A DNA stretch of 64,000 bases, taken from positions 62,001-126,000 of the forward strand of contig DAOULH010000004.1 in NCBI GenBank assembly GCA_034420475.1, given 5' to 3'. Source of the DNA: Bin87 sp034420475. GTDB taxonomy: Bacteria; Chloroflexota; Dehalococcoidia; Lucifugimonadales; UBA3495. The notes under the pieces are model-generated. The model had not been told where the DNA came from and did no database searches. It saw only the letters and a list, made by a program, of their open reading frames with translations. Made by a program: the position numbers and the translations under genes. This document shows, in pieces, positions 41,592 through 51,516 of this stretch (positions within the stretch are counted from its first letter, which is position 1; each line of letters begins with the position of its first letter).

Positions 41592-42065
41592 CTAGTGGCC
41601 GCGGCTGCAGAACTCGTCCCAGCCGGGCACGTCCTCGCCGGTGACATACAGCCAATAGTAGGTTCCGATGTCGCCCATGTACTTGAACTGCTTGCGCACA
41701 TCCTTGATGGTGGCCTCCAGGTCGCCGTGAGCGCGCAGGTAGTTGCGGATGTCGCCGCCGTACTCTTCCTCCAGCTCGATGAGCTTCTGGGCGTTGTGCA
41801 CGGTGGCCACGATCTTGCGGCGGTTGCGGATGATGGCCGCGTCGGCCGCCAGCGTGTCGATAGCCGACTCGTCCATGGCGGCCACCGCTCCAACGTCGAA
41901 CCCCTGGAAACCGGCCTGAAACCCCGGCCACTTGGTGTTGACCACCTTCCAGGACATACCGCTCTGGAACACGGCCTTGGTCATGACCTCCAGGTAGTCG
42001 TTCAGGCTCCGGGGTTCGATCTGCTCCGGAGCTTCAGGATGCTGCCGTTCCTCTGGGGTGGTCAT
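41592..42065 (-). CDS. DNA-3-methyladenine glycosylase I-like protein
   Basis: This 157-aa protein matches the Tag family. Its core is LEVMTKAVFQSGMSWKVVNT, then KWPGFQAGFQGFDVGAVAAM and AAIIRNRRKIVATVHNAQKL. The QxG(M/L)SW helix and the AIIRNRxKI helix form the base-excision pocket. It is shorter than E. coli Tag at both ends and lacks the N-terminal Cys and the C-terminal zinc ligands. This suggests a Zn-free subfamily. GGAGC precedes the ATG. It lies between tatD and DUF1802 on the same strand. Confidence 0.85.
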   Translation of the reverse strand: MTTPEERQHPEAPEQIEPRSLNDYLEVMTKAVFQSGMSWKVVNTKWPGFQAGFQGFDVGAVAAMDESAIDTLAADAAIIRNRRKIVATVHNAQKLIELEEEYGGDIRNYLRAHGDLEATIKDVRKQFKYMGDIGTYYWLYVTGEDVPGWDEFCSRGH

Positions 42066-42112
42066 AAAGCGCTCCTTGACGAAACGGCGTGAGCCGCGGG
42101 GTGGACGGTCGG

Positions 42113-42934
42113 TCACCCCTGCGCCGAAGCCGGTGCGGAACCCGGGGCCGACGGGATGTCGATGCGGAGCAGCCGACTCAGGTTGGCCGTCGTCACCTCC
42201 GCCACTTCCTCCACCGAGATGCCCTTCACGGTTGCCAGGCACTGGGCCACATCGGCCAGGTGGCGCGGCTCCGTCCAGTTGTGGCGGTACTTCTTGAACG
42301 GCTGCGGGTAAGCGTCGGTTTCGAGCACGATGTTTTCCAGGGGAATATCCCGGGCCACCTCGCGCAACTCGGGCAGCCGGGTCAGCGGGCGGGCCAGCGA
42401 GATGAAGAAGCCGCAATCCATGGCCTCCCGCGCCGTCTCGGCGTCTCCCTGGAAGTAGTGCATGGCCCCGCCGACGAGGCCGGCGTTCTCCTCGCGCAGC
42501 ACCTTGAACACCGCCGGATGCGACTCCCGCGAGTGGAAGATGATGGGCAGGCCCAGGCTCTTGGCCAGGTGGATGTGCGCCCGGAACACCTGGTCCTGCA
42601 CCTCGTGGTCGGGCGACGTGGGCAGGTAATCCAGGCCAACCTCGGAGATGCAGACCACGCGCGGGTTGTCCCGGGCCAGGGACTCCAGCCTGGAGTAGGC
42701 TTCATCATTCACCGGGTCGTCGGCCTGCATCGGATGGATGCCCACGCCGGCATAGAACATCGGGTGCTCGTCCGCCAGGGCGATGCAATGCTCGGTCGAT
42801 TCAATGGTGGTGCCGGCCAGCAGGATGTAGCCGACGCCGGCTTCTTGCGCCCGCTGCAGTATGCCGTCGATCTCCTCCGGCACGTACTGGTCCAGGTGAG
42901 TGTGAGCGTCGCAGTAGATGGGCGTAGTTGGCAT
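42113..42934 (-). CDS. TatD-family metal-dependent hydrolase
   Basis: This is a 273-aa TatD-type TIM-barrel nuclease. The metal motif is YCDAHTHLDQYVPE (HxH), followed by VGIHPMQADD, CISEVGLDYLPTSPD (Glu), LPIIFHSRESHPAVFKVLRE (His), GAMHYFQGD and VLETDAYPQP (Asp). It has the family length of about 260. TatD proteins are 3'-5' exonucleases acting on single-stranded DNA or in DNA turnover. It is the first gene of a minus-strand unit. Confidence 0.94.
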   Translation of the reverse strand: MPTTPIYCDAHTHLDQYVPEEIDGILQRAQEAGVGYILLAGTTIESTEHCIALADEHPMFYAGVGIHPMQADDPVNDEAYSRLESLARDNPRVVCISEVGLDYLPTSPDHEVQDQVFRAHIHLAKSLGLPIIFHSRESHPAVFKVLREENAGLVGGAMHYFQGDAETAREAMDCGFFISLARPLTRLPELREVARDIPLENIVLETDAYPQPFKKYRHNWTEPRHLADVAQCLATVKGISVEEVAEVTTANLSRLLRIDIPSAPGSAPASAQG

Positions 42935-43090
42935 AAGCAAAGTTCCCGAGCGCCGGCGTTGCCGACTGCTATTGCGCGAAGTATAGCATTTGACGGCTAT
43001 ACCGGCGCGTCGGGGCGTACAATCCAATCAGATGCGGGCTTGGGTAAGTCTCGTTGCTCCGGCCATCCGCCGCCTCCGGGAGGCCTGAAA

Positions 43091-43696
43091 ATGGGAAGGT
43101 TCAATTGGGGCCGTGAAGGCCCGCCGGACGAAGCGTACTCCAGGGTCACCGAGCCCGAGCGGTTCCTGCCTCTGGTGGAATGGTCGTTGGACATGCTGTC
43201 TCAGCTGGAGGCGGAATACGACGTTACCCGCGAAGAGGGCTATTACCTGGATCCGCAACTGGACCTAACACCTCCGTCCCGGCCAAGCGCGTCCCGGCCA
43301 AGCGCGTCCCGGCCAAGCGTGAGACTGACCCCCAAACAGGGGTCGTCCGCGCCCATCGTCGCGGCGTTCAACGATTTGCCCGGAATCCGCGTCCGTTTCG
43401 GACATTACCTGATTGAACCGTTTCCCGATTGCGCCTGCGACGCGTGCGACGAATGCGCGGAGGGCGAGTTCCAAAATTTCAAGGAAACGGCGGAAGCCGT
43501 CGTGGCTGGCCACTTCCGGGAATGGTTCCGCTTGCTGCCCGACGGCAGCGGCCAAGTTGGACGCGAATTCTTCTCGGACGAGCTCCAATCGAGGGGTTGG
43601 TCACGAGTCGAGCCGGGCAGCGTTGCCGTCTATGGCGACGGGAAGGATCACGTTCTGGAGTGGCTGCCGTGGCCGCGGAGGACGGCGCAGCAGTGA
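43091..43696 (+). CDS. DUF6226-like protein
   Basis: This is a 201-aa protein. ERFLPLVEWSLDMLSQLEAE then YDVTREEGYYLDP and IVAAFNDLPGIRVRFGHYLIEPFPDCACDAC, with DECAEG, match DUF6226, a mostly actinobacterial group of unknown function. It has a Cys cluster (CACDACDEC) that could bind a metal. Residues about 62-77 are a repeat, RPSAS three times, from a 15-bp tandem repeat. GGGAGG lies eight bases before the ATG. It is divergent from tatD. Confidence 0.72.
   Translation: MGRFNWGREGPPDEAYSRVTEPERFLPLVEWSLDMLSQLEAEYDVTREEGYYLDPQLDLTPPSRPSASRPSASRPSVRLTPKQGSSAPIVAAFNDLPGIRVRFGHYLIEPFPDCACDACDECAEGEFQNFKETAEAVVAGHFREWFRLLPDGSGQVGREFFSDELQSRGWSRVEPGSVAVYGDGKDHVLEWLPWPRRTAQQ
43276..43320 (+). repeat. 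15-bp tandem repeat, three copies
   Basis: GTCCCGGCCAAGCGC occurs at 43276, 43291 and 43306; the last copy ends in T instead of C. It encodes a Pro/Ser/Arg linker of variable length in the DUF6226-like protein. Confidence 0.92.
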
Positions 43697-43746
43697 CCGC
43701 GACCACGTTCGCGGAAGCGTGCTTCATCCGATCTGCCGTTATGCCA

Positions 43747-44004
43747 TCACTGCCCCGGAGTGATCGAGCAGTTGCCGGGCCGACGGCTCTCCCTGTCGGC
43801 GCTTGCCTGGTTGGCGGCGGTCAGCGCCAAGACGACCTCGGGGGTAAAGTCGTCGCCCAGGCCCCGGCCGAACACTGGCTCCAGCCCCGGCCGTGTAAAC
43901 CGGAAGATCGCCCGGCCAACCAACTGCTTAATGTGGGCCCCGATGCCGCGGGCATCGACGCCACAGTGCGTGCCGGCCGTTATCGAATCAGTGGTGACGG
44001 TCAT
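43747..44004 (-). CDS. Possible small protein of unknown function
   Basis: This is an 85-aa frame. It contains GVDARGIGAHIKQLVGRAIF then RFTRPGLEPVFGRGLGD and DFTPEVVLALTAANQASADR, with a protein-like composition. A GGAG eight bases before the ATG favours it over the overlapping plus-strand frames. It lies in the 43697-44106 spacer, divergent from the suf promoter. No family is recognised. Confidence 0.45.
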   Translation of the reverse strand: MTVTTDSITAGTHCGVDARGIGAHIKQLVGRAIFRFTRPGLEPVFGRGLGDDFTPEVVLALTAANQASADRESRRPGNCSITPGQ

Positions 44005-44106
44005 CAGGCATACTCCAGTCCTCGTATATTTCGATGCTACGGTCGCAATGTTTCCTGGCGATTACAGATCGGTAACGCCCGTGGTGCGCGCGGAGTTTGA
44101 CCGCCG

Positions 44107-44135
44107 TTGACAGAAACACCGCCCTGGTCTACGAT
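44107..44135 (+). promoter_or_regulatory. Promoter of the suf operon
   Basis: TTGACA (44107-44112), a 17-base spacer and TACGAT (44130-44135) precede sufB by 85 bases. Just after it, GACC (44143-44146) and GGTC (44152-44155) form an inverted repeat, a possible operator for a SufR/IscR-like regulator. No regulator gene is seen here. Confidence 0.65.
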
Positions 44136-44220
44136 GATTGTTGACCTTAACGGTCGGGAATTATTAGAACCATCCGCCGGCAAGCCGCTATCACCGCCGG
44201 ACGGGGAGGAAGTGGGCCCA

Positions 44221-45693
<1,473 letters not shown>

Positions 45694-45752
45694 AACCACC
45701 CGGCCTCCAGGTCTCCGATCTCCCTCCACGTCAAAGGACCCTCGACACGAAG

Positions 45753-46544
45753 ATGACCACCGCTAACGATTCCCTGCCACCTATCCTCGAGGTCAAGGAC
45801 CTCCAGGTTTCCATCGACGATCAGGAAATCCTGCGAGGCGTGAACCTTTCGGTAAGTCCGGGCGAGGTTCATGCGATCATGGGCCCCAACGGGTCCGGCA
45901 AGAGCACCTTGGCCAACACCCTGGCCGGCCGCCCTGAGTACACCGTCACCGGCGGTTCCGCCACGTACAAGGGCATGGATCTGCTGGATATGGAACCGGA
46001 GGACCGGGCCCGCGAGGGCGTTTTCCTGGCCTTTCAATACCCCGTGGAACTGCCGGGAGTGCGCGCGTGGCAATTTCTCAAAGCCGCGGTGGACGCCAAG
46101 CGTGTCCACGCAGGCGAAGAGGAAATGGGCGCCCGCGAGTTCGACCGCCTGCTGCGCAGCAAGGTCGCCGAGGTCGAAATCGATCCCGAATTGGTACGGC
46201 GCTCCGTCAACGAAGGCTTCTCCGGCGGCGAGAAAAAGCGGAACGAAGTGCTGCAAATGGCGCTGCTGGAACCCACCCTGTCCCTGCTGGACGAAACCGA
46301 CTCCGGGCTGGACATCGACGCCCTGCGCATCGTGGCGGACGGCGTGAACCGGCTACGCCGGCCGGACAACGCGGCGGTCGTGGTCACCCACTACCAGCGC
46401 ATCCTGAATTACATAACCCCCGACCGGGTGCACGTGCTGGTGGATGGCCGCATCGTCCTCAGCGGCGGCCCCGAGCTGGCTGAGCAACTGGAGGCCCGGG
46501 GCTACGACTGGGTGCGCGAAGAGGCTGAAGTAGCGGGCGAATGA
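45753..46544 (+). CDS. sufC: SUF system ATPase SufC
   Basis: This is a 263-aa ABC-type ATPase with Walker A MGPNGSGKSTLAN, the SufC-specific signature FSGGEKKRNEVLQMALLEP, and Walker B LSLLDETDSGLDIDALRI. These are diagnostic of SufC rather than a transporter. It energises the SufBCD complex. The start ATG is 60 bases after sufB. The stop overlaps the next small gene (ATGATG), and the remaining suf genes follow after an 850-base insert. Confidence 0.97.
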   Translation: MTTANDSLPPILEVKDLQVSIDDQEILRGVNLSVSPGEVHAIMGPNGSGKSTLANTLAGRPEYTVTGGSATYKGMDLLDMEPEDRAREGVFLAFQYPVELPGVRAWQFLKAAVDAKRVHAGEEEMGAREFDRLLRSKVAEVEIDPELVRRSVNEGFSGGEKKRNEVLQMALLEPTLSLLDETDSGLDIDALRIVADGVNRLRRPDNAAVVVTHYQRILNYITPDRVHVLVDGRIVLSGGPELAEQLEARGYDWVREEAEVAGE

Positions 46545-46759
46545 TGTCATACTGGGTGTACGAAAACTTCCCCAACGACAAAGCGATGGTGCATCGATCA
46601 TCCTGCTCGTTTTGTAACCGTGGCTCGGGGGTTCATACGAGCAAGTCTTCCCGGAATGGGAACTGGCACGGTCCTTATAGCGATGTTGATGCCGCTCGTT
46701 CCAAAGCAAGAAGCACACAGCGGGTAAATATCCGTGACTGTGCGAAATGCGTCCCCTAA
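46541..46759 (+). CDS. Small Cys-rich protein inside the suf operon
   Basis: This 72-aa protein contains two Cys pairs: HRSSCSFCNRGSG (CxxC) and RDCAKCVP (CxxC). Between them is NGNWHGPYSDVDAARSKA. The pattern of a CxxCN...G motif with a WHGP segment and a terminal CxxC recurs in short, widely spread bacterial proteins, probably binding zinc. It overlaps the end of sufC. Its GC is lower than the suf genes around it, so it may be a later insertion. Confidence 0.65.
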   Translation: MMSYWVYENFPNDKAMVHRSSCSFCNRGSGVHTSKSSRNGNWHGPYSDVDAARSKARSTQRVNIRDCAKCVP

Positions 46760-46783
46760 ATCCCATTGCAATTCTGCTAGACG

Positions 46784-47365
46784 ATGACACAAACTGCTAC
46801 CTATGTTGACGTCTCCAAGGGGTTGACCACTGACGACCTCGCTCGTCTCTCGCCGCAATGCCGGGAGTATGCGACCACCAGCCCCATCCTGTTGCGGAAA
46901 GCCCACGACTGCGTGAGCAAAGGCGAATTGCTGCAAGCCTGCGTCTATGGTTGGGGCGCCGCCGAGGACATCACGAAAGCCGTTGCCGAAAACTGGAAAG
47001 AGTACGGGGTGGAATGCGGGCGTCCCCAAGATCTGCGGGCGTTGATCAATTCACTGTCGGTAACAGACCCGGAAGTTATCCAAGCCGTTGATATTTGGAA
47101 ATCCGACTACGCTGAACTTGGCGAGCGACGCAGCCGGCAAGCGCTGAATGACCGACTGGATGCGCTGGGTTGGGACTGGAGCGAGTTTTTAGCTAACGGA
47201 TTCTACGCTGCTACGGACCTGCTGGAGAGATTTTACGAAAGCAGGGCTAACGAGTTCATCGTAAAAAACGACCTGAAGCGGGTCGAGCAGTTTGTGGGGC
47301 AGATGCAAGTCTGGCTGCTGCAGCCCTGCCCGCCCGACGGCTTTCAGCAGTTTCACAACCAATAA
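46784..47365 (+). CDS. PaREP1/HEPN-like protein inside the suf operon
   Basis: This is a 193-aa helical protein: LLRKAHDCVSKGELLQACVY then GWGAAEDITKAVAENWKEYG, which resembles the PaREP1 helical family. Then comes NGFYAATDLLERFYESRANE. It is co-directional with sufC and sufD but not related to SUF. Its base composition is lower in GC. A similar protein lies at 2054. HEPN-fold proteins are often RNases or partners of nucleotidyltransferases, but no HEPN RxxxxH motif is clear here. Confidence 0.6.
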   Translation: MTQTATYVDVSKGLTTDDLARLSPQCREYATTSPILLRKAHDCVSKGELLQACVYGWGAAEDITKAVAENWKEYGVECGRPQDLRALINSLSVTDPEVIQAVDIWKSDYAELGERRSRQALNDRLDALGWDWSEFLANGFYAATDLLERFYESRANEFIVKNDLKRVEQFVGQMQVWLLQPCPPDGFQQFHNQ

Positions 47366-47397
47366 AGACGCATCGCATCCAACGCTTCAGAGAAACC

Positions 47398-48759
47398 ATG
47401 ACAACCACCGCCTCTACATCTGTCACCGAAACCTACCCCCACTACGCCGCCGCATATGCCGCGCAGCCGGCCGGCAATCCCCCGGTTATCCAGGAACTGC
47501 GGCAGCGCGGTTGGGATGCGTTCAATCGCCTGGGCTTGCCTACCGCCAGGCGCGGCAACGAGCCCTGGAAGTACACCAACGCCGGACCCATCGCCCGGGA
47601 AAACTTCGCGTATGCCGACCTCGCCTCGCCTGTAGATACGGGGCTGACCGAAGCGGAAATTCGGGCCGTTGCGCCCTGGCAACCCGACTGGCGCACCCTG
47701 GTGGTCGTGGACGGAGCCTTCGCTCCGGGCCTGTCAGCCGGAAACGCCTATGGTGCGGGGATTGCCACGGGCTTGGGCGATGCGGTTCGATCCGAACCGG
47801 AACTGGGCGCGAATACCCTGGGTCGGCTGGCATCACCAGAAGACGACGGGTTCGCGGCACTCAACACTGCGTTCATCGGTGACGGCGTTGGAATATCGGT
47901 GCCGGCGGGAACGGACGCCGGCGTCATCAACGTCGTGTACCTTACCACCGGTCGCGAGCAGCCCCGAGCCACCCACCCTCGCCTCGTGATCTCAGCGGCT
48001 CCGAATTCCCGAGCCACCGTCATCGAGACCTTCGTCGGTCCTGAGGTGCGCTACCTGACCAACACCGTCATGGAAGCCTCGGTGGGCGAGGGAGCGAATA
48101 TCGAGCACTATCGTCTGCTTCTTGAAGGTCAGGAAGCCTACCACGTCGGGGTGAGCCGGGTGCTGCAGCAAAAGGACTCCGCGTTCTCCTCGGTTGCTAT
48201 CGCCCACGGGGCTGCGCTGGGCCGCAACGATTTCGGCGTCACCCTCGCCGGAACCGGCGCCCAGTGCACCCTCAACGGCCTGTACCTCACCACCGGCAGC
48301 CAGCACATCGACAACTACATCAACATCGACCACGCGGAACCCTACGGCACCAGCCGGCTCTTCTACAAGGGCATCCTGGACGGACGCTCCCGGGCCGTGT
48401 TCGGCGGCAACGTCACCGTCCGCAAGGACGCGCAAAAGACCGACGCCCAGCAGACTGACAAGAACCTGCTCCTGTCCGAGGAAGCCGAGGTGGACAGCAA
48501 GCCCAGCCTGCTCATCTACGCCGACGACGTGAAATGCGGACACGGCGCGACGGCGGGCCACATCGACGAGGACACGGTGTTCTACATGCGCAGCCGGGGC
48601 CTCGATCTTCCCACCGCCAGCCGCATCCTGATCCACGCCTTCGCCAGCGAAATCATCGACACGGTGGCGCTGGAACCGTTGCGCGAATATCTCGACGAAC
48701 GGTTCCGGAACGCCATCCCTTCCGCCAGCATCGCCCTGCCCATCGGAGGCCGCTCGTGA
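47398..48759 (+). CDS. sufD: Fe-S cluster assembly protein SufD
   Basis: This is a 453-aa SufD. The C-terminal half shows the SufBD core: LNGLYLTTGSQHIDNYINID, ILDGRSRAVFGGNVTVRKDA, QKTDAQQTDKNLLLSEEAEVDSKP (conserved) and DVKCGHGATAGHIDEDTVFY. It partners with SufB and SufC. The N-terminal RRGNEPWKYTN matches the family. It is separated from sufC by two foreign genes, and its stop overlaps the sufS GTG start. Confidence 0.96.
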   Translation: MTTTASTSVTETYPHYAAAYAAQPAGNPPVIQELRQRGWDAFNRLGLPTARRGNEPWKYTNAGPIARENFAYADLASPVDTGLTEAEIRAVAPWQPDWRTLVVVDGAFAPGLSAGNAYGAGIATGLGDAVRSEPELGANTLGRLASPEDDGFAALNTAFIGDGVGISVPAGTDAGVINVVYLTTGREQPRATHPRLVISAAPNSRATVIETFVGPEVRYLTNTVMEASVGEGANIEHYRLLLEGQEAYHVGVSRVLQQKDSAFSSVAIAHGAALGRNDFGVTLAGTGAQCTLNGLYLTTGSQHIDNYINIDHAEPYGTSRLFYKGILDGRSRAVFGGNVTVRKDAQKTDAQQTDKNLLLSEEAEVDSKPSLLIYADDVKCGHGATAGHIDEDTVFYMRSRGLDLPTASRILIHAFASEIIDTVALEPLREYLDERFRNAIPSASIALPIGGRS

Positions 48760-49991
48760 CCGCCGCGCTAACCGATCATGACATCGCGCTGATCCGCAAG
48801 GACTTCCCGATCCTGGATCAGCTGGTCAACGGCAAGCCCCTGGTGTACCTGGATAACGCGGCCACTACGCAAAAGCCGCGTGCAGTCATCGACGCCATCA
48901 GCAACTACTACCTGCACAACAATTCCAACGTGCACCGCGGCGTCCACACCCTGAGCCAGCGCGCTACCGACGACTACGAGGCCGGGCGCGAGGCGGTGCG
49001 CCGGTTCATCAACGCGCCGAATGCCGACGAGATAATCTACGTGCGGGGCACCACCGAAGGGCTGAACCTGGTCGCCAGCAGCTACGGACGCAAGTTCTTC
49101 AAGGCCGGGGATGAGGTCATCATCACCGGCATGGAACACCACTCCAACATCGTGCCGTGGCAGGTTTTGAGCAAAGAAATCGGCATCCGCCTGCGGGTCA
49201 TTCCTTTCAATGACCAAGGCGAGTTGCTGATGGACGAGTACGAGAACATGCTGAACGACCGTACTCGCCTGGTATCTGTGGTGCACCAATCCAACGCTTT
49301 GGGAACCATCAACCCGGTGCCGTCCATCGTCGAATTGGCCCACGCTCGCGGCATTCCCGTCATGGTTGACGCCGCGCAGTCGATCCCGCATCTGCCCATC
49401 GACGTCCAGGCTCTCGGCGCCGATTTCCTGACTTTCTCCGGGCACAAGATGTACGGGCCAACGGGCATCGGCGTGCTGTGGGGTCGGGCTGACCTGCTTA
49501 ACGAGATGCCGCCCTACCAGACGGGCGGCGAGATGATCCGTTCCGTGACCTACGAGGAAACCATCTACAACGTGATTCCGCACAAGTTCGAGGCCGGCAC
49601 CCCGGACATCGCCGGCGCCATCGGACTCGGCGCGGCCGTGGAGTACCTCGAAGCCATCGGCATGGACCGCATCGCCGCCTACGAGCAGGCGCTGATGCGC
49701 TATGGCGCCGAGCGTCTCTCCGAGATCGAAGGGGTGAGACTCATCGGCACCGCCGAAAACCGCGGCGGCGTCCTATCGTTCTACATGGAATCGGCCCACG
49801 CCCACGACATCGGCACCATCCTGGACGCCGAGGGCATCGCGGTGCGTACCGGCCACCACTGCGCCCAGCCGGTGATGGCTCGCTATGAAATCCCGGCGAC
49901 GGTGCGGGCATCCCTGTCCTTTTACAACACTACCGCGGAAATTGACACCCTGATCAAAGGCATTGATCGGGTCATTGAGGTTTTCGGCTGA
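48756..49991 (+). CDS. sufS: Cysteine desulfurase SufS
   Basis: This is a 411-aa PLP enzyme that removes sulfur from cysteine for cluster assembly. It has VYLDNAATTQKP, VITGMEHHSNIVPWQ, the PLP lysine in FSGHKMYGPTGIGVLWG and the catalytic Cys in VRTGHHCAQPVM. The start is GTG, overlapping the sufD stop (GTGA). The sufU gene follows with an overlapping start (TGATG), so the product passes sulfur to SufU. Confidence 0.97.
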   Translation: MTAALTDHDIALIRKDFPILDQLVNGKPLVYLDNAATTQKPRAVIDAISNYYLHNNSNVHRGVHTLSQRATDDYEAGREAVRRFINAPNADEIIYVRGTTEGLNLVASSYGRKFFKAGDEVIITGMEHHSNIVPWQVLSKEIGIRLRVIPFNDQGELLMDEYENMLNDRTRLVSVVHQSNALGTINPVPSIVELAHARGIPVMVDAAQSIPHLPIDVQALGADFLTFSGHKMYGPTGIGVLWGRADLLNEMPPYQTGGEMIRSVTYEETIYNVIPHKFEAGTPDIAGAIGLGAAVEYLEAIGMDRIAAYEQALMRYGAERLSEIEGVRLIGTAENRGGVLSFYMESAHAHDIGTILDAEGIAVRTGHHCAQPVMARYEIPATVRASLSFYNTTAEIDTLIKGIDRVIEVFG

Positions 49992-50440
49992 TGGCATCCG
50001 ACCTGAGCGATCTCTACCAGGAAATTCTTCTCGAACACAACCGGCGCCCTCGCAATTTCCGCACTCTGGAGGACGCCACTCACCACGCGGACGGGTTCAA
50101 TCCGTTGTGCGGCGACGAAATATCGCTGCAACTCCGCGTGGATGAGGAGACCGTCGGCGACGTGGGTTTCCAGGGGCACGGATGCGCCATCAGCCGGGCT
50201 TCCGCTTCCCTGCTGACCCAGGCGGTGAAAGGAGGATCGACCTCCGATGCCATGGCCATGTTCGACGAGTTTCACCGTATGCTCACGGAGCCCGACGCCG
50301 AGCTCGACTACGACCTGCTGGGCGACCTGGAAATGCTCGCCGGCGTGATCGCGTATCCCACCCGCATCAAGTGCGCCATCTTGGCCTGGCATACCCTGAA
50401 AGCGGCGATGGACGGCGAGGGCGTCGCCACCACTGAGTAG
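49991..50440 (+). CDS. sufU: SufU-type sulfur-transfer/scaffold protein, copy 1
   Basis: This 149-aa NifU/SufU-fold protein has the zinc/cysteine ligands in NPLCGDEISLQL, GHGCAISRASASLLTQ and PTRIKCAILAWHTL (three Cys and one Asp). In Gram-positive SUF systems SufU accepts sulfur from SufS. Start overlaps the sufS stop. A second homologue lies 22 bases downstream. Confidence 0.93.
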   Translation: MASDLSDLYQEILLEHNRRPRNFRTLEDATHHADGFNPLCGDEISLQLRVDEETVGDVGFQGHGCAISRASASLLTQAVKGGSTSDAMAMFDEFHRMLTEPDAELDYDLLGDLEMLAGVIAYPTRIKCAILAWHTLKAAMDGEGVATTE

Positions 50441-50462
50441 CCGGTCCTCTGGGCTCGCCCCG

Positions 50463-50945
50463 ATGGCTTCCCTGCCCGACAATCCTGACGCGCTCTACGG
50501 CGACGTCATCATGGACCACTACCGCCGCCCGCGGCATCGCATCCCCTTGCCCAACGCCGACGTCGAAGCCGAGGAGTTCAATCCCTTCTGCGGAGACCGG
50601 GCCACGCTGCAACTGCGGCTGGGTCAGTCAGGCGATGAGCAGCCGGCCATCGAGGATGTGAGCGCCCTCGCCGAGGGGTGCAGCATCATCCAGGCGTCGG
50701 CATCGCTATTGGCCGACAGCGTGCACGGCCGCACCGTGGAGCAGGCCGCCGACCTGTCCCAGCTATTCCGGGACTTGATGCAGGGCAAGCCACTGCCGCC
50801 CGTGGCGATGGATGAACTGGGCGAGCTGGAAGCCCTGGAAGTAGTGCGGCAATACCCGGTGCGGATCAAATGCGCCCTGCTGCCCTGGGTGGCGCTGGAA
50901 GAAGGCTTGCGGCGATTGAGCCGGAAAAACGCGGCAAACCGCTAG
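50463..50945 (+). CDS. SufU-type protein, copy 2
   Basis: This is a 160-aa diverged paralogue of the previous gene. It retains NPFCGDRATLQL, AEGCSIIQASASLLAD and PVRIKCALLPWVAL, so all three Cys and the Asp remain. It starts MASLPDNPDALYGDVIMDHY and has a longer middle region. The conserved ligands argue for a working protein rather than decay. Tandem SufU copies in one operon are unusual. The second may be a scaffold or act on different client proteins. Confidence 0.88.
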   Translation: MASLPDNPDALYGDVIMDHYRRPRHRIPLPNADVEAEEFNPFCGDRATLQLRLGQSGDEQPAIEDVSALAEGCSIIQASASLLADSVHGRTVEQAADLSQLFRDLMQGKPLPPVAMDELGELEALEVVRQYPVRIKCALLPWVALEEGLRRLSRKNAANR

Positions 50946-51126
50946 CTGCCCGGCGTTGGGCTGGCGGCCGGCACCTCTCCGATTTCGGGCATTGCACCCG
51001 TGTCGGCGCAACTTTTGCTTCTTTGATTGAACTGGTCGCGCGGGTTTCTGACAAGACTTCAATCAGGCGACAGCCGTACTTGCCCTCAAACTGGAGCGGT
51101 TCTTTTTGCCCCGGAAACGCGCCGTA

Positions 51127-51516
51127 TCATTCGATGCGGAGACGGTATTCATACCTCGGCTCGTGGGTGAACCAATCTATCTCTTTGTAGAAGAACCTGC
51201 CGTTCACGATCAGGCACATGCGGCGAAACGGCCCGTGGCACTCCCGGCGCGCCGGGTCCACGGTGGCCTCCATAACTCGGGCCGGCCCGTCGTTTCGTCG
51301 ACAGTCACGGGTTCAATAACCCTGGGGGCGATGGCGCCAGGACGCGCAACCCGGGGTCCGGTGACGTTGGGGCCGATAGCTCCAGGGTTGGTTGGCGTCT
51401 CATCGAGCCCCGTTGCCGGCGGCCGCGCTGGGCAGCCCGCCCAGAACCAACCCAAACGCCAGCAGGATCGAGACGGCGGGCGCCACGACAACGTGGCGTC
51501 GGCCGGCCGGCCTCAC
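51127..51516 (-). pseudogene. Probable broken gene for a small secreted protein
   Basis: The minus strand from GTG 51516 reads a signal peptide (VAPAVSILLAFGLVLGGLPS, then AAAGNGA) and then stops at 51400. A different frame continues as DETPTNPGAIGPNVTGPRVA, RPGAIAPRVIEP and VTVDETTGR. The first frame then resumes as MEATVDPARRECHGPF, RRMCLIVNGRFFYKEIDWFT and HEPRYEYRLRIE, ending at 51127. Two compensating indels near 51400 and 51280 would restore one protein of about 128 residues. The remaining 50946-51126 sequence holds no gene. Confidence 0.4.

Noticed and set aside
43429..44110. Plus-strand frames in the spacer before suf
   Set aside because: They are Arg/Pro-rich, lack ribosome-binding sites, and run through the suf promoter.
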